Assembly (NCBI RefSeq): GCF_946478885.1
Contig: NZ_CAMLDX010000091.1
Coordinates: 1-14,173 of the forward strand
Direction: 5' to 3'
From: an uncultured Bacillus sp.
GTDB taxonomy: Bacteria; Bacillota; Bacilli; Bacillales_B; DSM-18226
DNA length: 14,173 bases
The first letter of the stretch is position 1; each line of letters starts with the position of its first letter. Of the stretch, positions 7,287 to 14,163 are shown piece after piece. Under the pieces are notes generated by a model, which had not been told where the DNA came from, made no database searches, and worked only from the letters and a program-made list of their open reading frames with translations. The translations under genes were made by a program, and so were the position numbers.

Positions 7287-8282
7287 CTATACGTAATAGC
7301 ACATTAACCCTGATTCACAAGCTTCAGGATGATTGCGGATTTTTTTACAAGTTTCTATTATTTTTGTAGGATCTGATTCTGCCTTCATTTTATCGATGAC
7401 GGCCTTTACCATTTGCATACTGGCTAGTTTTCGATAGGGGGAGCCTTCCCGTCCTACAATTTTAAGTGAATCAACACCTGCAGCTTTTAATCGGGGCAGT
7501 GCACACAAACCACATGGTCCTAATGGCAATCCATTGTCGGCAATTTTTCCTCCGCAATCATTTACAAACCAGACAAAGTCACGATAATCTTGGATTTGTT
7601 CTTCTAGCCTTCCTTTCTCATGTTCGCTTATCCTCTTCCTACCATCCGCTGAAAAATAATGATAGTCCCATTGAACCTGCGAACAAAACGCACTGACACG
7701 ATTATGCGTGGTCATACAAAAGCTTTCTTCATAGACACAGCCGTTATTAAGCAAGAATACTTCTATTTCAATATCTCCAGCTGCTTGTTTTAATGATGCA
7801 ATTTCATTTGGCTGCACGGACCGCGGTAAGACAATCCTATCAACCCCGATTTCTTTATAAAGATCAATGCTGCCGGTATTAATCGATGCTGCAAGACTGC
7901 TGACATGTAGTTTAGCAGCAGGTACGCGATGTTTGATTGCCTTCATCAGACCAATATCGCTGACAATAAAAGCATCAACACCCATTTCTTCTGTACAATA
8001 TTTCACTAAATCTAAGAGCAAAGGATATTGATCGTCTATATAGTAAGGAGCATTTAGTGTGATGAAGACTGGTATTTGGTAGGAATGAGACAGTTCAACC
8101 GTTTGCTTTAATTCACGAAAAGAGGCAATTCCCGCATACGGATTGCGTCGGTTCAACCATACACCCGGTGAATACCGATCAATCCATTCTGTGGGTGTAA
8201 TTCCGCAATAAAATTCATTTGCCCCGTTTTCCGCCAACATTTCTACCTCAGTTAATGAGCCTAATGGCGCTAAAATATTCAT
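7287..8282 (-). CDS. U32-family UbiU-like protein, proposed Fe-S hydroxylase subunit
   Basis: A 331-residue U32 protein. The preferred start is the ATG at 8282, because AAAGGGGAG lies 6 bases before it; an in-frame ATG at 8300 overlaps that site. The N-terminus (ILAPLGSLTEVEMLAENGANEFYCG) and SLKIVGREGSPY are typical of UbiU/RlhA-type members. In E. coli UbiU, four cysteines bind a 4Fe-4S cluster and the UbiU-UbiV heterodimer hydroxylates the ubiquinone ring without O2. Here Cys182 and Cys189 keep the 7-residue spacing of that set; Cys200 and Cys243 are likely partners. Extra cysteines are Cys257, Cys260 and a C-terminal group at 312, 322 and 328. It follows the UbiV-like gene by 30 bases and precedes qhpF by 11. 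Databases call such proteins peptidases, but no protease site is visible. The proposed role is hydroxylation of the CTQ tryptophan of QhpC (inference). Confidence 0.85.
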   Translation of the reverse strand: MNILAPLGSLTEVEMLAENGANEFYCGITPTEWIDRYSPGVWLNRRNPYAGIASFRELKQTVELSHSYQIPVFITLNAPYYIDDQYPLLLDLVKYCTEEMGVDAFIVSDIGLMKAIKHRVPAAKLHVSSLAASINTGSIDLYKEIGVDRIVLPRSVQPNEIASLKQAAGDIEIEVFLLNNGCVYEESFCMTTHNRVSAFCSQVQWDYHYFSADGRKRISEHEKGRLEEQIQDYRDFVWFVNDCGGKIADNGLPLGPCGLCALPRLKAAGVDSLKIVGREGSPYRKLASMQMVKAVIDKMKAESDPTKIIETCKKIRNHPEACESGLMCYYV

Positions 8283-8312
8283 CTTTTTCTCCCCTTTCAT
8301 CTGGTGGCTGGT

Positions 8313-9251
8313 TTAAACCGGAATGCGCAAGCTATACACAATTCTAGCGTTTTCCATTTCCTTAATTTGCCGTAAGCTACGACCAATCATCGCCCGGTTA
8401 TGTGAATAAAAGGCCGTATTTCCTTTTTGATACATACCTGTACTAATTTCTGGGATGTTTCGATGCTTTAATTCAAACACATAATGCTGACACTGCTGCT
8501 TGCAATGGGTATCCCCACGGAACTTGTCCTTTTTCTCCGTATCCATAAACCCCACCATACAGGCACTACCACTTGCGGTCACACCAAATGGAAAGTGGAA
8601 GGCTAATGAATAGGGATTATTATTTTCTCTCTGAATCTCCGAACCTTGAATTAATTCATCAAATTCAATAGACGTAACTTCTCCACTGTCTAGAAAAGTA
8701 GTGAACCATTCCGACAGAATACCTGATTGTTTAAAAAACTGTTTCCCTTTTTCTGGCGCCTTTTCGGAATTATAAAAGTTTGCAATCCGTGGGTCGCGAA
8801 TATTCTTATTTAAGAGTCGGCCAATTGTAATCTCTAGGTGGGGATAGTTTTTTTGAACGGTGTGATAGACACCCCAATCACTGACACAAACTTCGATTGC
8901 TCTGCCAGCTTCTTGTGCCGTTTCATTCAAGAACGAAAGAATCTCCGTCAATTGTTGAAATTTTTCTTCGTGTACATAAGGTGTGGCGAACGTAAATTCA
9001 TAACCGCGCTCCCAACAATATTCCAATGCCCTTTTTACACTGGCCACGTTCATTAAACGGAATTGGCAAAATTCTGAGCCAAAATAGATTCGTGTTGGGG
9101 CTGTTTTTTCTGAAAATACATTTTCCCACTCTTCAAAAAACAGCTCCTGCATTTTGGCTTCAACAGGATTAAGATTCGCATAGGTGAGCCACGGCTTTTC
9201 AATATGTGGTAGCTCTTTTAATGATTGGATTGCAACAGCAAACTCTGCCAT
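8313..9251 (-). CDS. U32-family UbiV-like protein, proposed Fe-S hydroxylase subunit
   Basis: A 312-residue protein related to UbiV. The region RIYFGSEFCQFRLMNV matches the UbiV segment around its first cluster cysteine. Four cysteines follow the UbiV pattern: Cys62, Cys231, Cys250 and Cys254, the last two as CxxxC, compared with Cys39, Cys180, Cys193 and Cys197 in E. coli UbiV. Additional cysteines are 79 and 122. No signal peptide is seen, so it is cytoplasmic. The ATG lies 5 bases after GAGGTG. It is the first gene beyond the terminator that follows qhpB and is paired with the UbiU-like gene, the same two-gene arrangement as ubiU-ubiV. No quinone-biosynthesis genes are nearby; its neighbours are qhp maturation genes, which points to QhpC as substrate. 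This is the less conserved of the pair, so the family call rests mainly on the cysteine pattern and neighbour. Confidence 0.78.
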   Translation of the reverse strand: MAEFAVAIQSLKELPHIEKPWLTYANLNPVEAKMQELFFEEWENVFSEKTAPTRIYFGSEFCQFRLMNVASVKRALEYCWERGYEFTFATPYVHEEKFQQLTEILSFLNETAQEAGRAIEVCVSDWGVYHTVQKNYPHLEITIGRLLNKNIRDPRIANFYNSEKAPEKGKQFFKQSGILSEWFTTFLDSGEVTSIEFDELIQGSEIQRENNNPYSLAFHFPFGVTASGSACMVGFMDTEKKDKFRGDTHCKQQCQHYVFELKHRNIPEISTGMYQKGNTAFYSHNRAMIGRSLRQIKEMENARIVYSLRIPV

Positions 9252-9310
9252 TCAAACACCTCATTTCTTATATAGTAAAGGCCGTTTTAATTACAAGTTC
9301 AGCCTTTGTT

Positions 9311-9345
9311 AAAAAATCGGGCAGGAGAACCACGCTCCCCTACCC
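9311..9345 (-). terminator. Intrinsic terminator inside the qhp cluster, after qhpB
   Basis: Minus-strand arms GGGTAGGGGAG (9335-9345) and TTCTCCTGCCC (9319-9329) form 11 consecutive pairs, three of them G-U, around a 5-base loop. The bases GA and a run of six T (9311-9316) follow. It starts 7 bases beyond the qhpB stop and precedes the U32 genes. It should limit transcription of the downstream maturation genes relative to the structural genes. Confidence 0.85.
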
Positions 9346-9352
9346 TAATCGT

Positions 9353-10447
9353 TTATTTTTGAATCCCTACGACCCTAATATCCATTCCATCTGTTGGCAG
9401 CTTAATGATTTTTTCGATATTAAAATCTCTGTCTGTCACAATAAAATCATTGCCCCCAGCACCCATATAAAGCTTCGTTTCATCCAAACTAGTATTTAAT
9501 GCGTAGATACTTCCTGTTGGCGGTTTTGCCTCCTTGATGACTTTTCCTGTGGCTAACTCGAATTTATACCAGTTATTTAGCGTGACATATCCGTATTTTT
9601 CCTGTTTATCAACCACGCCAGAAAACATTCCGACAGGCTCACGGTCAAATGCCACCGATTTGAGTTCTTCCGTTTTCAAATTAAACCACATCAAACCTTC
9701 AGTTACTCTTCCGTCCGGATAAGATTTAACGATTGGGAAGGAGTTAAACCCGTTTTCTTCACCGCGTGGGAATAGTAACAAGAATCCTCCAACACCTTCT
9801 GTTTCCGGGTCTTTCGAATTCTTAATTCCCTGCTTTAGTGATATCTTCCATTTTTTAAGATCCACTTTATAAAGATCATATCCCCAAGCAAAAATGGTGT
9901 TTGGATCCCCTTCTTTAAATTGAAGCGCATGAATTCCATATGGTGCTTCAAGATCCCTTGTCACTTCTTTTGTCTTAAGGTCGATTTCTAAGATTTTCGT
10001 AGGATGGGATTTGAAAATATTGGTTCTTTTTTCACCCTGGGTTACAAACACATAGACTTTCGATCCATCTGGGGAAACGGTTGTCCCCCAAATTCGGCGA
10101 TCGAGCAATCCTTTATCAGTTCTTCCCGTTAAAGTGATTTTATCTAGCACCTTGTTCTCCACCGTATCAATCACAAATAATGACTTCCGGTCATCCGCAT
10201 TGACGATGCCAATCTTGCCATCCTTTGTAAAGCTCAAATCACGAGCTGGTCCTTTTACTTTGATACTGGCTACGACTTCTGGTACTTTCGGATCGACAAC
10301 GGTCACTTCGCCGTAACCTGATATAAATGCCCGTTCTGTATAAGCCTCCTCTTCAGCTGCATACGCAGGGATGCTTGAAAAACCGATTAAAGCAACTAGT
10401 ATTAATAAAAACCTTACAAATTTTAGCCTGCTCAACTGACTGAACAC
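9353..10447 (-). CDS. qhpB: QhpB: QHNDH beta subunit (beta-propeller)
   Basis: A 364-residue secreted protein. A Sec signal peptide is clear: basic start, hydrophobic stretch at about 12-24, and AYA before the likely cleavage after residue 30. The mature part is built of repeated strand patterns typical of a seven-bladed propeller (for example GEVTVVDPKVPEVVASIKV, VSPDGSKVYVFV, TSLDETKLYMGAGG). In QHNDH the beta subunit packs against alpha and gamma and helps form the active-site pocket; it carries no haem, and no CxxCH is present. It starts with GTG overlapping the last 16 bases of qhpD, so translation is coupled. AAAGGTGG lies only 2 bases upstream of the GTG, so an in-frame TTG four codons later is an alternative start; the signal peptide survives either way. 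No lipobox is visible, so it is probably held at the membrane by lipidated QhpA. Confidence 0.92.
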   Translation of the reverse strand: MFSQLSRLKFVRFLLILVALIGFSSIPAYAAEEEAYTERAFISGYGEVTVVDPKVPEVVASIKVKGPARDLSFTKDGKIGIVNADDRKSLFVIDTVENKVLDKITLTGRTDKGLLDRRIWGTTVSPDGSKVYVFVTQGEKRTNIFKSHPTKILEIDLKTKEVTRDLEAPYGIHALQFKEGDPNTIFAWGYDLYKVDLKKWKISLKQGIKNSKDPETEGVGGFLLLFPRGEENGFNSFPIVKSYPDGRVTEGLMWFNLKTEELKSVAFDREPVGMFSGVVDKQEKYGYVTLNNWYKFELATGKVIKEAKPPTGSIYALNTSLDETKLYMGAGGNDFIVTDRDFNIEKIIKLPTDGMDIRVVGIQK

Positions 10448-11874
10448 CCACCTTTTTCACCCGCAATTACATCGATAAAATGCGGATTTTCTTCACTAAT
10501 GCGAACAAATGCTTTTAAGCCAATTGTTGTCCACTCATGCATCCAATTACAGTAATGCATATTTGGTTTACGATAATCTCTATGACGTTCTAACGCCTCG
10601 TAATAGCAACCCCCTGTACAAATATTTTTCAAGGAACATGACTGACAGCTCTGTTTATTTTCTACATGCAACTCTTCAAGCAACTGTTTCTGTTTCTTTC
10701 GATCAAGGCCATCATAAATATTCCCCATTTTAAATCTCTCATCTTCATTAAAACGGTGGCACAAGTACAAACCGCCATCAGGACTTACCGCAAAGAATCC
10801 CAGTCCTGCGCCACATCCATAGGATTTGTTTTCCCCATTGTGCAATTCTTTTAATAGATTGGTTAAATTAGAGAATCCTAGATACTCATTTTTAAGCGCA
10901 TGCTCCATATAAACTTCCGATACTTCCACAAATTGCTTCAGCATCTTGTTTAAGTCATCATTGCTAAGGGCAAGTTTCATATCTGATTCCGAAACGGGTG
11001 CAAAGCCGGCCTCAGAAAAACCAAAACGGAGCAACTCATCCAGAGATTTGCTGATATCTTCAAATTCCTTCGCCAGGGTTACCCGCGTTCCTACCGGTGC
11101 GGTACGTCCACTTTCAATCAGGCGAATGGCGTTTGTTTTTACCCGATCATATGACCCTTGACCACCTTCAAACGGTCGGTTCCTGTTATGAATTTCTTCC
11201 GACCCATCCATACTGACGGAAACACCGATGGAATATTGATTCAAGAAATCAATCTTTTCTTTTGATAAAAGCGTTCCGTTAGTTGTTAACGAATAGTTTA
11301 CGATTTTGCCTTTTTTACGACCTTCTCCCTCACTGTATTCAACCACATACTTCAGAACTTTCCAGTTAATAAACGGTTCTCCGCCAAATAAAACAATCGT
11401 CACTGATTTTTCATCGTAGCTATGTTCCAACAGATAATCGACTGCCTGTTTGGCGGTTTCGACTGACATATATTTTTGCGGTGCCCCGTATTCACCGCCA
11501 TCTGCGTAACAATAGGTACAGCGCAGATTACATTCGTTGACTAGGTGAAGTACAAGTGTTTTCACCGGCATCTTTTCAGTATTTTTAGGAGGAGGGGGCG
11601 AATTTGAAAACCTCTTCAATTGATTCTCTGAATCGAGCGAAAGAATCTCTAGTTCAGAGAATTCTTTCACTAGTGATTCAAAGCTTAATTGTACTTCTTG
11701 GATCAGTCCGCCATCGTGCAATTGATAGGAGTCCCCTTCGCAAATCCCGTGATTCTTGAAAAATTGAATAAAATCGACAGCCTCTTGATCAAGGTGAAGG
11801 ATATTTCCAGTTAGTCCATGATACAAATAATGCTTGTCATCGACTTCAAAGCAAAGTATATTGGTTAATCTCAT
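10432..11874 (-). CDS. qhpD: QhpD: radical SAM/SPASM thioether-forming maturase
   Basis: A 480-residue cytoplasmic radical S-adenosylmethionine enzyme that forms the Cys-to-Asp/Glu thioether cross-links in the QhpC gamma subunit. The radical SAM cluster motif CNLRCTYC supplies Cys115, Cys119 and Cys122; FGGEP (163-167) is the usual SAM-contact motif. The SPASM region carries Cys354, Cys372, Cys410, Cys413, Cys419, Cys423 and Cys442 for two auxiliary 4Fe-4S clusters, with a further Cys477 near the end. Residues 1-80 look like a small recognition domain of the PqqD/RRE type that could bind the QhpC leader (tentative). The ATG lies 9 bases after GAGAGGAG, and the gene begins 21 bases after qhpA. 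Its order between qhpA and qhpB puts it with the structural genes, before the terminator, so enzyme and substrate are made from one transcript. Confidence 0.95.
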   Translation of the reverse strand: MRLTNILCFEVDDKHYLYHGLTGNILHLDQEAVDFIQFFKNHGICEGDSYQLHDGGLIQEVQLSFESLVKEFSELEILSLDSENQLKRFSNSPPPPKNTEKMPVKTLVLHLVNECNLRCTYCYADGGEYGAPQKYMSVETAKQAVDYLLEHSYDEKSVTIVLFGGEPFINWKVLKYVVEYSEGEGRKKGKIVNYSLTTNGTLLSKEKIDFLNQYSIGVSVSMDGSEEIHNRNRPFEGGQGSYDRVKTNAIRLIESGRTAPVGTRVTLAKEFEDISKSLDELLRFGFSEAGFAPVSESDMKLALSNDDLNKMLKQFVEVSEVYMEHALKNEYLGFSNLTNLLKELHNGENKSYGCGAGLGFFAVSPDGGLYLCHRFNEDERFKMGNIYDGLDRKKQKQLLEELHVENKQSCQSCSLKNICTGGCYYEALERHRDYRKPNMHYCNWMHEWTTIGLKAFVRISEENPHFIDVIAGEKGGCSVS

Positions 11875-11895
11875 GATCGTTTTGCTCCTCTCCGC

Positions 11896-13515
11896 TTAAT
11901 GGATGTTGTTTACATAGTCTGGCACTGCCGAGATATGGTGAGAGGTTGCTTCAAACGTCTTGCCGTCAATAGTCGCTTTGGCGTGAATCGTTGCAGCACC
12001 GGCATTTTCTTGAGTATATGCTCGTTCTGGATTAACCCCCTCACCAAGTGGAGTAAATAATCCATTTTCATTCATACTTCCAACAAACTTCAGGTAATCT
12101 GCATTCGCATCTTCCGGATATGGCAAGATTGACCATGTAGCCTGAAGTGGCATCAGCTTCAAATCATCCTTCGTATCCGGTTTTCCATCTGGACCGTTGC
12201 TATAGGCATAGGCTGAATATTGCGTGCTAACCTTTTGCATCGCAGCAACGTCACCCATTCTAGCAACACCATATGGCGGATCTACTTTGATATAATCGAT
12301 AGACTGATAGACTGTTAACTTCTCACGGGAAATACCTTTTTTGATTTTCAGTTGTGACTTTCCGATTTTTTTTTGGTTGCTCACTTCAATCGTAAGAATC
12401 GCCTTATCATCAGATTCTGCCTTAACGTCTTTTAACACCATTCCATCAGCAAGCGTAATATCTTTGGCTGCTAATTTTGATAGATTCATTCCATACACTT
12501 GAACTTCTGCTGTCGAACCTCTTTTCAGTTCTTTTCCATTGATCAGGATGATCTCAGGTTTATCCGTTTGAACTTTATAGTAGGTTTCCTCAGCGCTGAT
12601 TCCTAAATCAGCCACTTTAGACCAATCACCTTTAATGACCTTACCGTTTTCAAGAGCGTTATATGTTCCGCGAAGTTTCTCTCCTATTTCATCCGTGTAT
12701 TGGGTGCGCAGCATGAAGCCTCCAAACATGTCCACTTTTCCGGTTTGCGAAAGCTTTTGATTGCTATTTAAAAATTGAACAGTTTTATTCTCAACCAGCT
12801 GCTTACCGTCTTCTTTCAATTCACTTTCACCAATGTAAAAGCCTTTTGTAGCTTGATAACCAACGACTTTCCATTTTCCTGAAACATCGTATTTCGTACC
12901 CTTCCAGCTTTCCCAGGCTTTTTCATCATATGGATATTCCTTACTTAAGTATTTAAGGGCTTCTTCCGCTTCTTTCGGCCAATCTAAGTGACGATTATTC
13001 AAATAGATGGAAGGATACATAACAAGATGGAAGTCCTTCAAATTTTTCCATTCTTGTTCAGTTCTTCTTTGCGACTCAAATCGACCACCGGCATGACAAC
13101 TAATACAGCTGTTATTGACCGCTTCACTACCTGTATTTGCCTCTGAATAGGAAGGCTTATTTGCCATCCAGTACTGGACTGGCTCCGCTTCTTCCGGTGT
13201 AATACCTTGTGCCACACTCAAATCTTTAATAATTTGATCACGCTGTTCATCTGTTAGTTGGACACCGTGAATTCTTTCCATTCTTTGAACGGTATTTAGC
13301 CATCCCTCAGGTGTTTTCCTTACATCACTGATTCTTTCTGGTCCTTCTTCACCACCGGCATGACAGGTTAAACAATTTTTATCAACCTGCTCACTTATCA
13401 CATAGCCACTGGAGTCTGCTTTCTCTGAGTTCGAGGCTTTCTCTTTCGTACAGGAGGAAGAGATTAGAGCTATGCTAATTAGGATTAATAATAGGAAAAG
13501 TTTCTTATTACTCAC
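11896..13515 (-). CDS. qhpA: QhpA: QHNDH alpha subunit, di-haem c, predicted lipoprotein
   Basis: A 539-residue alpha subunit. Two haem c sites are visible: NCLTCH (Cys48, Cys51, His52) and SCISCH (Cys137, Cys140, His141), both followed by AGG. They pass electrons from the CTQ in gamma to an external carrier. The C-terminal two thirds are beta-rich, as expected for the barrel domains of known alpha subunits. The start chosen is GTG at 13515, giving MSNKKLFLLLILISIALISS then Ser and Cys22: a short basic start, hydrophobic core and a lipobox-like SSSC. A start at 13596 would bury this signal behind 27 extra residues inside qhpC. Likely Shine-Dalgarno bases AGTGGTGA precede the GTG, which is 17 bases past the qhpC stop. 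Lipid anchoring suits a Gram-positive cell with no periplasm; Gram-negative alpha subunits are periplasmic. The lipobox has Ser rather than Leu at -3, so anchoring is likely but not certain. Confidence 0.94.
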   Translation of the reverse strand: MSNKKLFLLLILISIALISSSCTKEKASNSEKADSSGYVISEQVDKNCLTCHAGGEEGPERISDVRKTPEGWLNTVQRMERIHGVQLTDEQRDQIIKDLSVAQGITPEEAEPVQYWMANKPSYSEANTGSEAVNNSCISCHAGGRFESQRRTEQEWKNLKDFHLVMYPSIYLNNRHLDWPKEAEEALKYLSKEYPYDEKAWESWKGTKYDVSGKWKVVGYQATKGFYIGESELKEDGKQLVENKTVQFLNSNQKLSQTGKVDMFGGFMLRTQYTDEIGEKLRGTYNALENGKVIKGDWSKVADLGISAEETYYKVQTDKPEIILINGKELKRGSTAEVQVYGMNLSKLAAKDITLADGMVLKDVKAESDDKAILTIEVSNQKKIGKSQLKIKKGISREKLTVYQSIDYIKVDPPYGVARMGDVAAMQKVSTQYSAYAYSNGPDGKPDTKDDLKLMPLQATWSILPYPEDANADYLKFVGSMNENGLFTPLGEGVNPERAYTQENAGAATIHAKATIDGKTFEATSHHISAVPDYVNNIH

Positions 13516-13532
13516 AATTTCACCACTTTCTT

Positions 13533-13853
13533 TTACGGTTTTACGTATTTCAATTTTTTCCAGTCGTTCGCCGCAACAGGACACTCGTCTGCCCAAGAAC
13601 TGTAATTAGTTAACCCATCCGGAACCTGAGCAGCCCACCAACAATCACCATAACAACCGTAAATATCCCGATAATGTGGCTGACATAATCCCTCAAGACC
13701 TGTACCTGAAAAATCTGTTTCCCATCCTGGATCAAACAAACTTGAACATCCCATTGGCAAAAACGCTAACCCTTCAGCTTCGGGTTCTTTCGTTTTGTCA
13801 ATGATTGACTCTAAATATTTCCCCTTCTTATTAACAGATTTCAAATGTTTCAC
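13533..13853 (-). CDS. qhpC: QhpC: QHNDH gamma subunit, CTQ-bearing cross-linked peptide
   Basis: A 106-residue precursor of the catalytic subunit. A leader of about 29 residues with no Sec signal precedes the conserved core. The known cross-link residues all align: Cys36 with Glu45, Cys57 with Asp63, Cys71 with Asp79 (thioethers made by QhpD), and Cys67 with Trp73, the pair that becomes cysteine tryptophylquinone (in CYGDCWWAAQVPD). They correspond to Cys7-Glu16, Cys27-Asp33, Cys41-Asp49 and Cys37-Trp43 of the Paracoccus protein. A fifth cysteine, Cys91 (WADECPVAAN), has no partner in that set. By the spacing before the first cysteine, QhpE should cut near residue 29-30. Start is GTG at 13853, 8 bases after AAAGGAGG. 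It is the first gene of the operon, whereas Gram-negative operons start with qhpA. Confidence 0.96.
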   Translation of the reverse strand: MKHLKSVNKKGKYLESIIDKTKEPEAEGLAFLPMGCSSLFDPGWETDFSGTGLEGLCQPHYRDIYGCYGDCWWAAQVPDGLTNYSSWADECPVAANDWKKLKYVKP

Positions 13854-13892
13854 CTTATGAGCCTCCTTTATGTTTTGTTAATATATCAGAAT

Positions 13893-13933
13893 TTTATCAA
13901 CCCTTTATCAACTCTACCTTCACCGTTTATCAA
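13893..13933 (-). repeat. Three phased TTGATAAA repeats upstream of qhpC
   Basis: The octamer TTGATAAA (minus strand) occurs at 13926-13933, 13904-13911 and 13893-13900, with starts 22 and 11 bases apart, so all three fall on the same helix face. A fourth copy in the same orientation lies at 14132-14139, close to the start of the plus-strand gene. The location 40-80 bases upstream of qhpC suits an operator or -35 region. AT richness raises the chance of coincidence. Confidence 0.5.
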
Positions 13934-13945
13934 ACTAACGTAAAG

Positions 13946-14067
13946 ATCGTATTAAATTTATTTGACAATTATGAAAATTTAGATAAAGTTATAATTATTA
14001 AGATAGGGTTCTCATTTACTAAATAAACTATGTTAGATTTCCTAACAGAAAAGTCCTTTAATACGAT
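13946..14067. repeat. 11-base inverted repeat pair about 100 bases apart
   Basis: ATCGTATTAAA at 13946-13956 is repeated exactly in inverted form as TTTAATACGAT at 14057-14067. The separated arms flank the centre of the divergent spacer, and each arm lies on the side nearer one of the two genes, as would suit paired sites for one regulator. Confidence 0.45.
14031..14047. repeat. TGTTAG-N5-CTAACA palindrome, candidate operator
   Basis: Six-base arms (14031-14036 and 14042-14047) surround five bases, a common size for a dimeric repressor or activator site. It lies between the two 11-base inverted arms, within the divergent spacer. No run of T follows on either strand, so it is not a terminator. 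The protein that would bind is unknown. Confidence 0.4.
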
Positions 14068-14163
14068 TTATAATGATAAAATTTAAAGAGTCGTTAAGTA
14101 GTCAATAACAATTTGGAAAGTGAAAGATACTTTTATCAAATTTTTATTTAAGGAGGACTGAAA

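Larger units (their letters stand above)
13854..14163. promoter_or_regulatory. Divergent intergenic region between qhpC and the next gene
   Basis: A 310-base AT-rich spacer between two diverging genes, each with a strong ribosome binding site (AAAGGAGG for qhpC at about 13862-13869; AAGGAGG for the plus-strand gene at about 14150-14156). It must hold the promoter of the qhp operon, but no convincing -35/-10 pair or -24/-12 element could be assigned on the minus strand. A possible -10 TATAAT lies on the plus strand at 14069-14074 without a good -35. It contains the repeats listed separately. Confidence 0.7.

Noticed and set aside
8283..8300. ATG at 8300 as the start of the UbiU-like gene
   Set aside because: The strong AAAGGGGAG site lies within those six codons and is correctly spaced for the ATG at 8282.
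7287..9251. Calling the two U32 genes peptidases
   Set aside because: No protease catalytic residues are recognisable. The cysteine layout and the pairing match UbiU/UbiV Fe-S hydroxylase-type proteins.
9267..9296. Sigma-A promoter TTGTAA-N18-TATAAG before the UbiV-like gene
   Set aside because: The start point would fall at or inside the ribosome binding site, leaving almost no leader, and the -35 is weak.
13516..13596. Upstream start for QhpA at 13596 giving 566 residues
   Set aside because: It would place 27 residues translated inside qhpC before the lipoprotein signal. The GTG at 13515 has Shine-Dalgarno-like bases upstream and gives a proper signal peptide at the N-terminus.
13893..13933. 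TTGATAAA repeats as a CRISPR or tandem array
   Set aside because: The units are only 8 bases with 3- and 14-base gaps, so they fit binding sites rather than CRISPR repeats or spacers.
13854..14163. Sigma-54 promoter for the qhp operon
   Set aside because: No GG-N10-GC element matching TGGCAC-N5-TTGC was found on the minus strand of this spacer.
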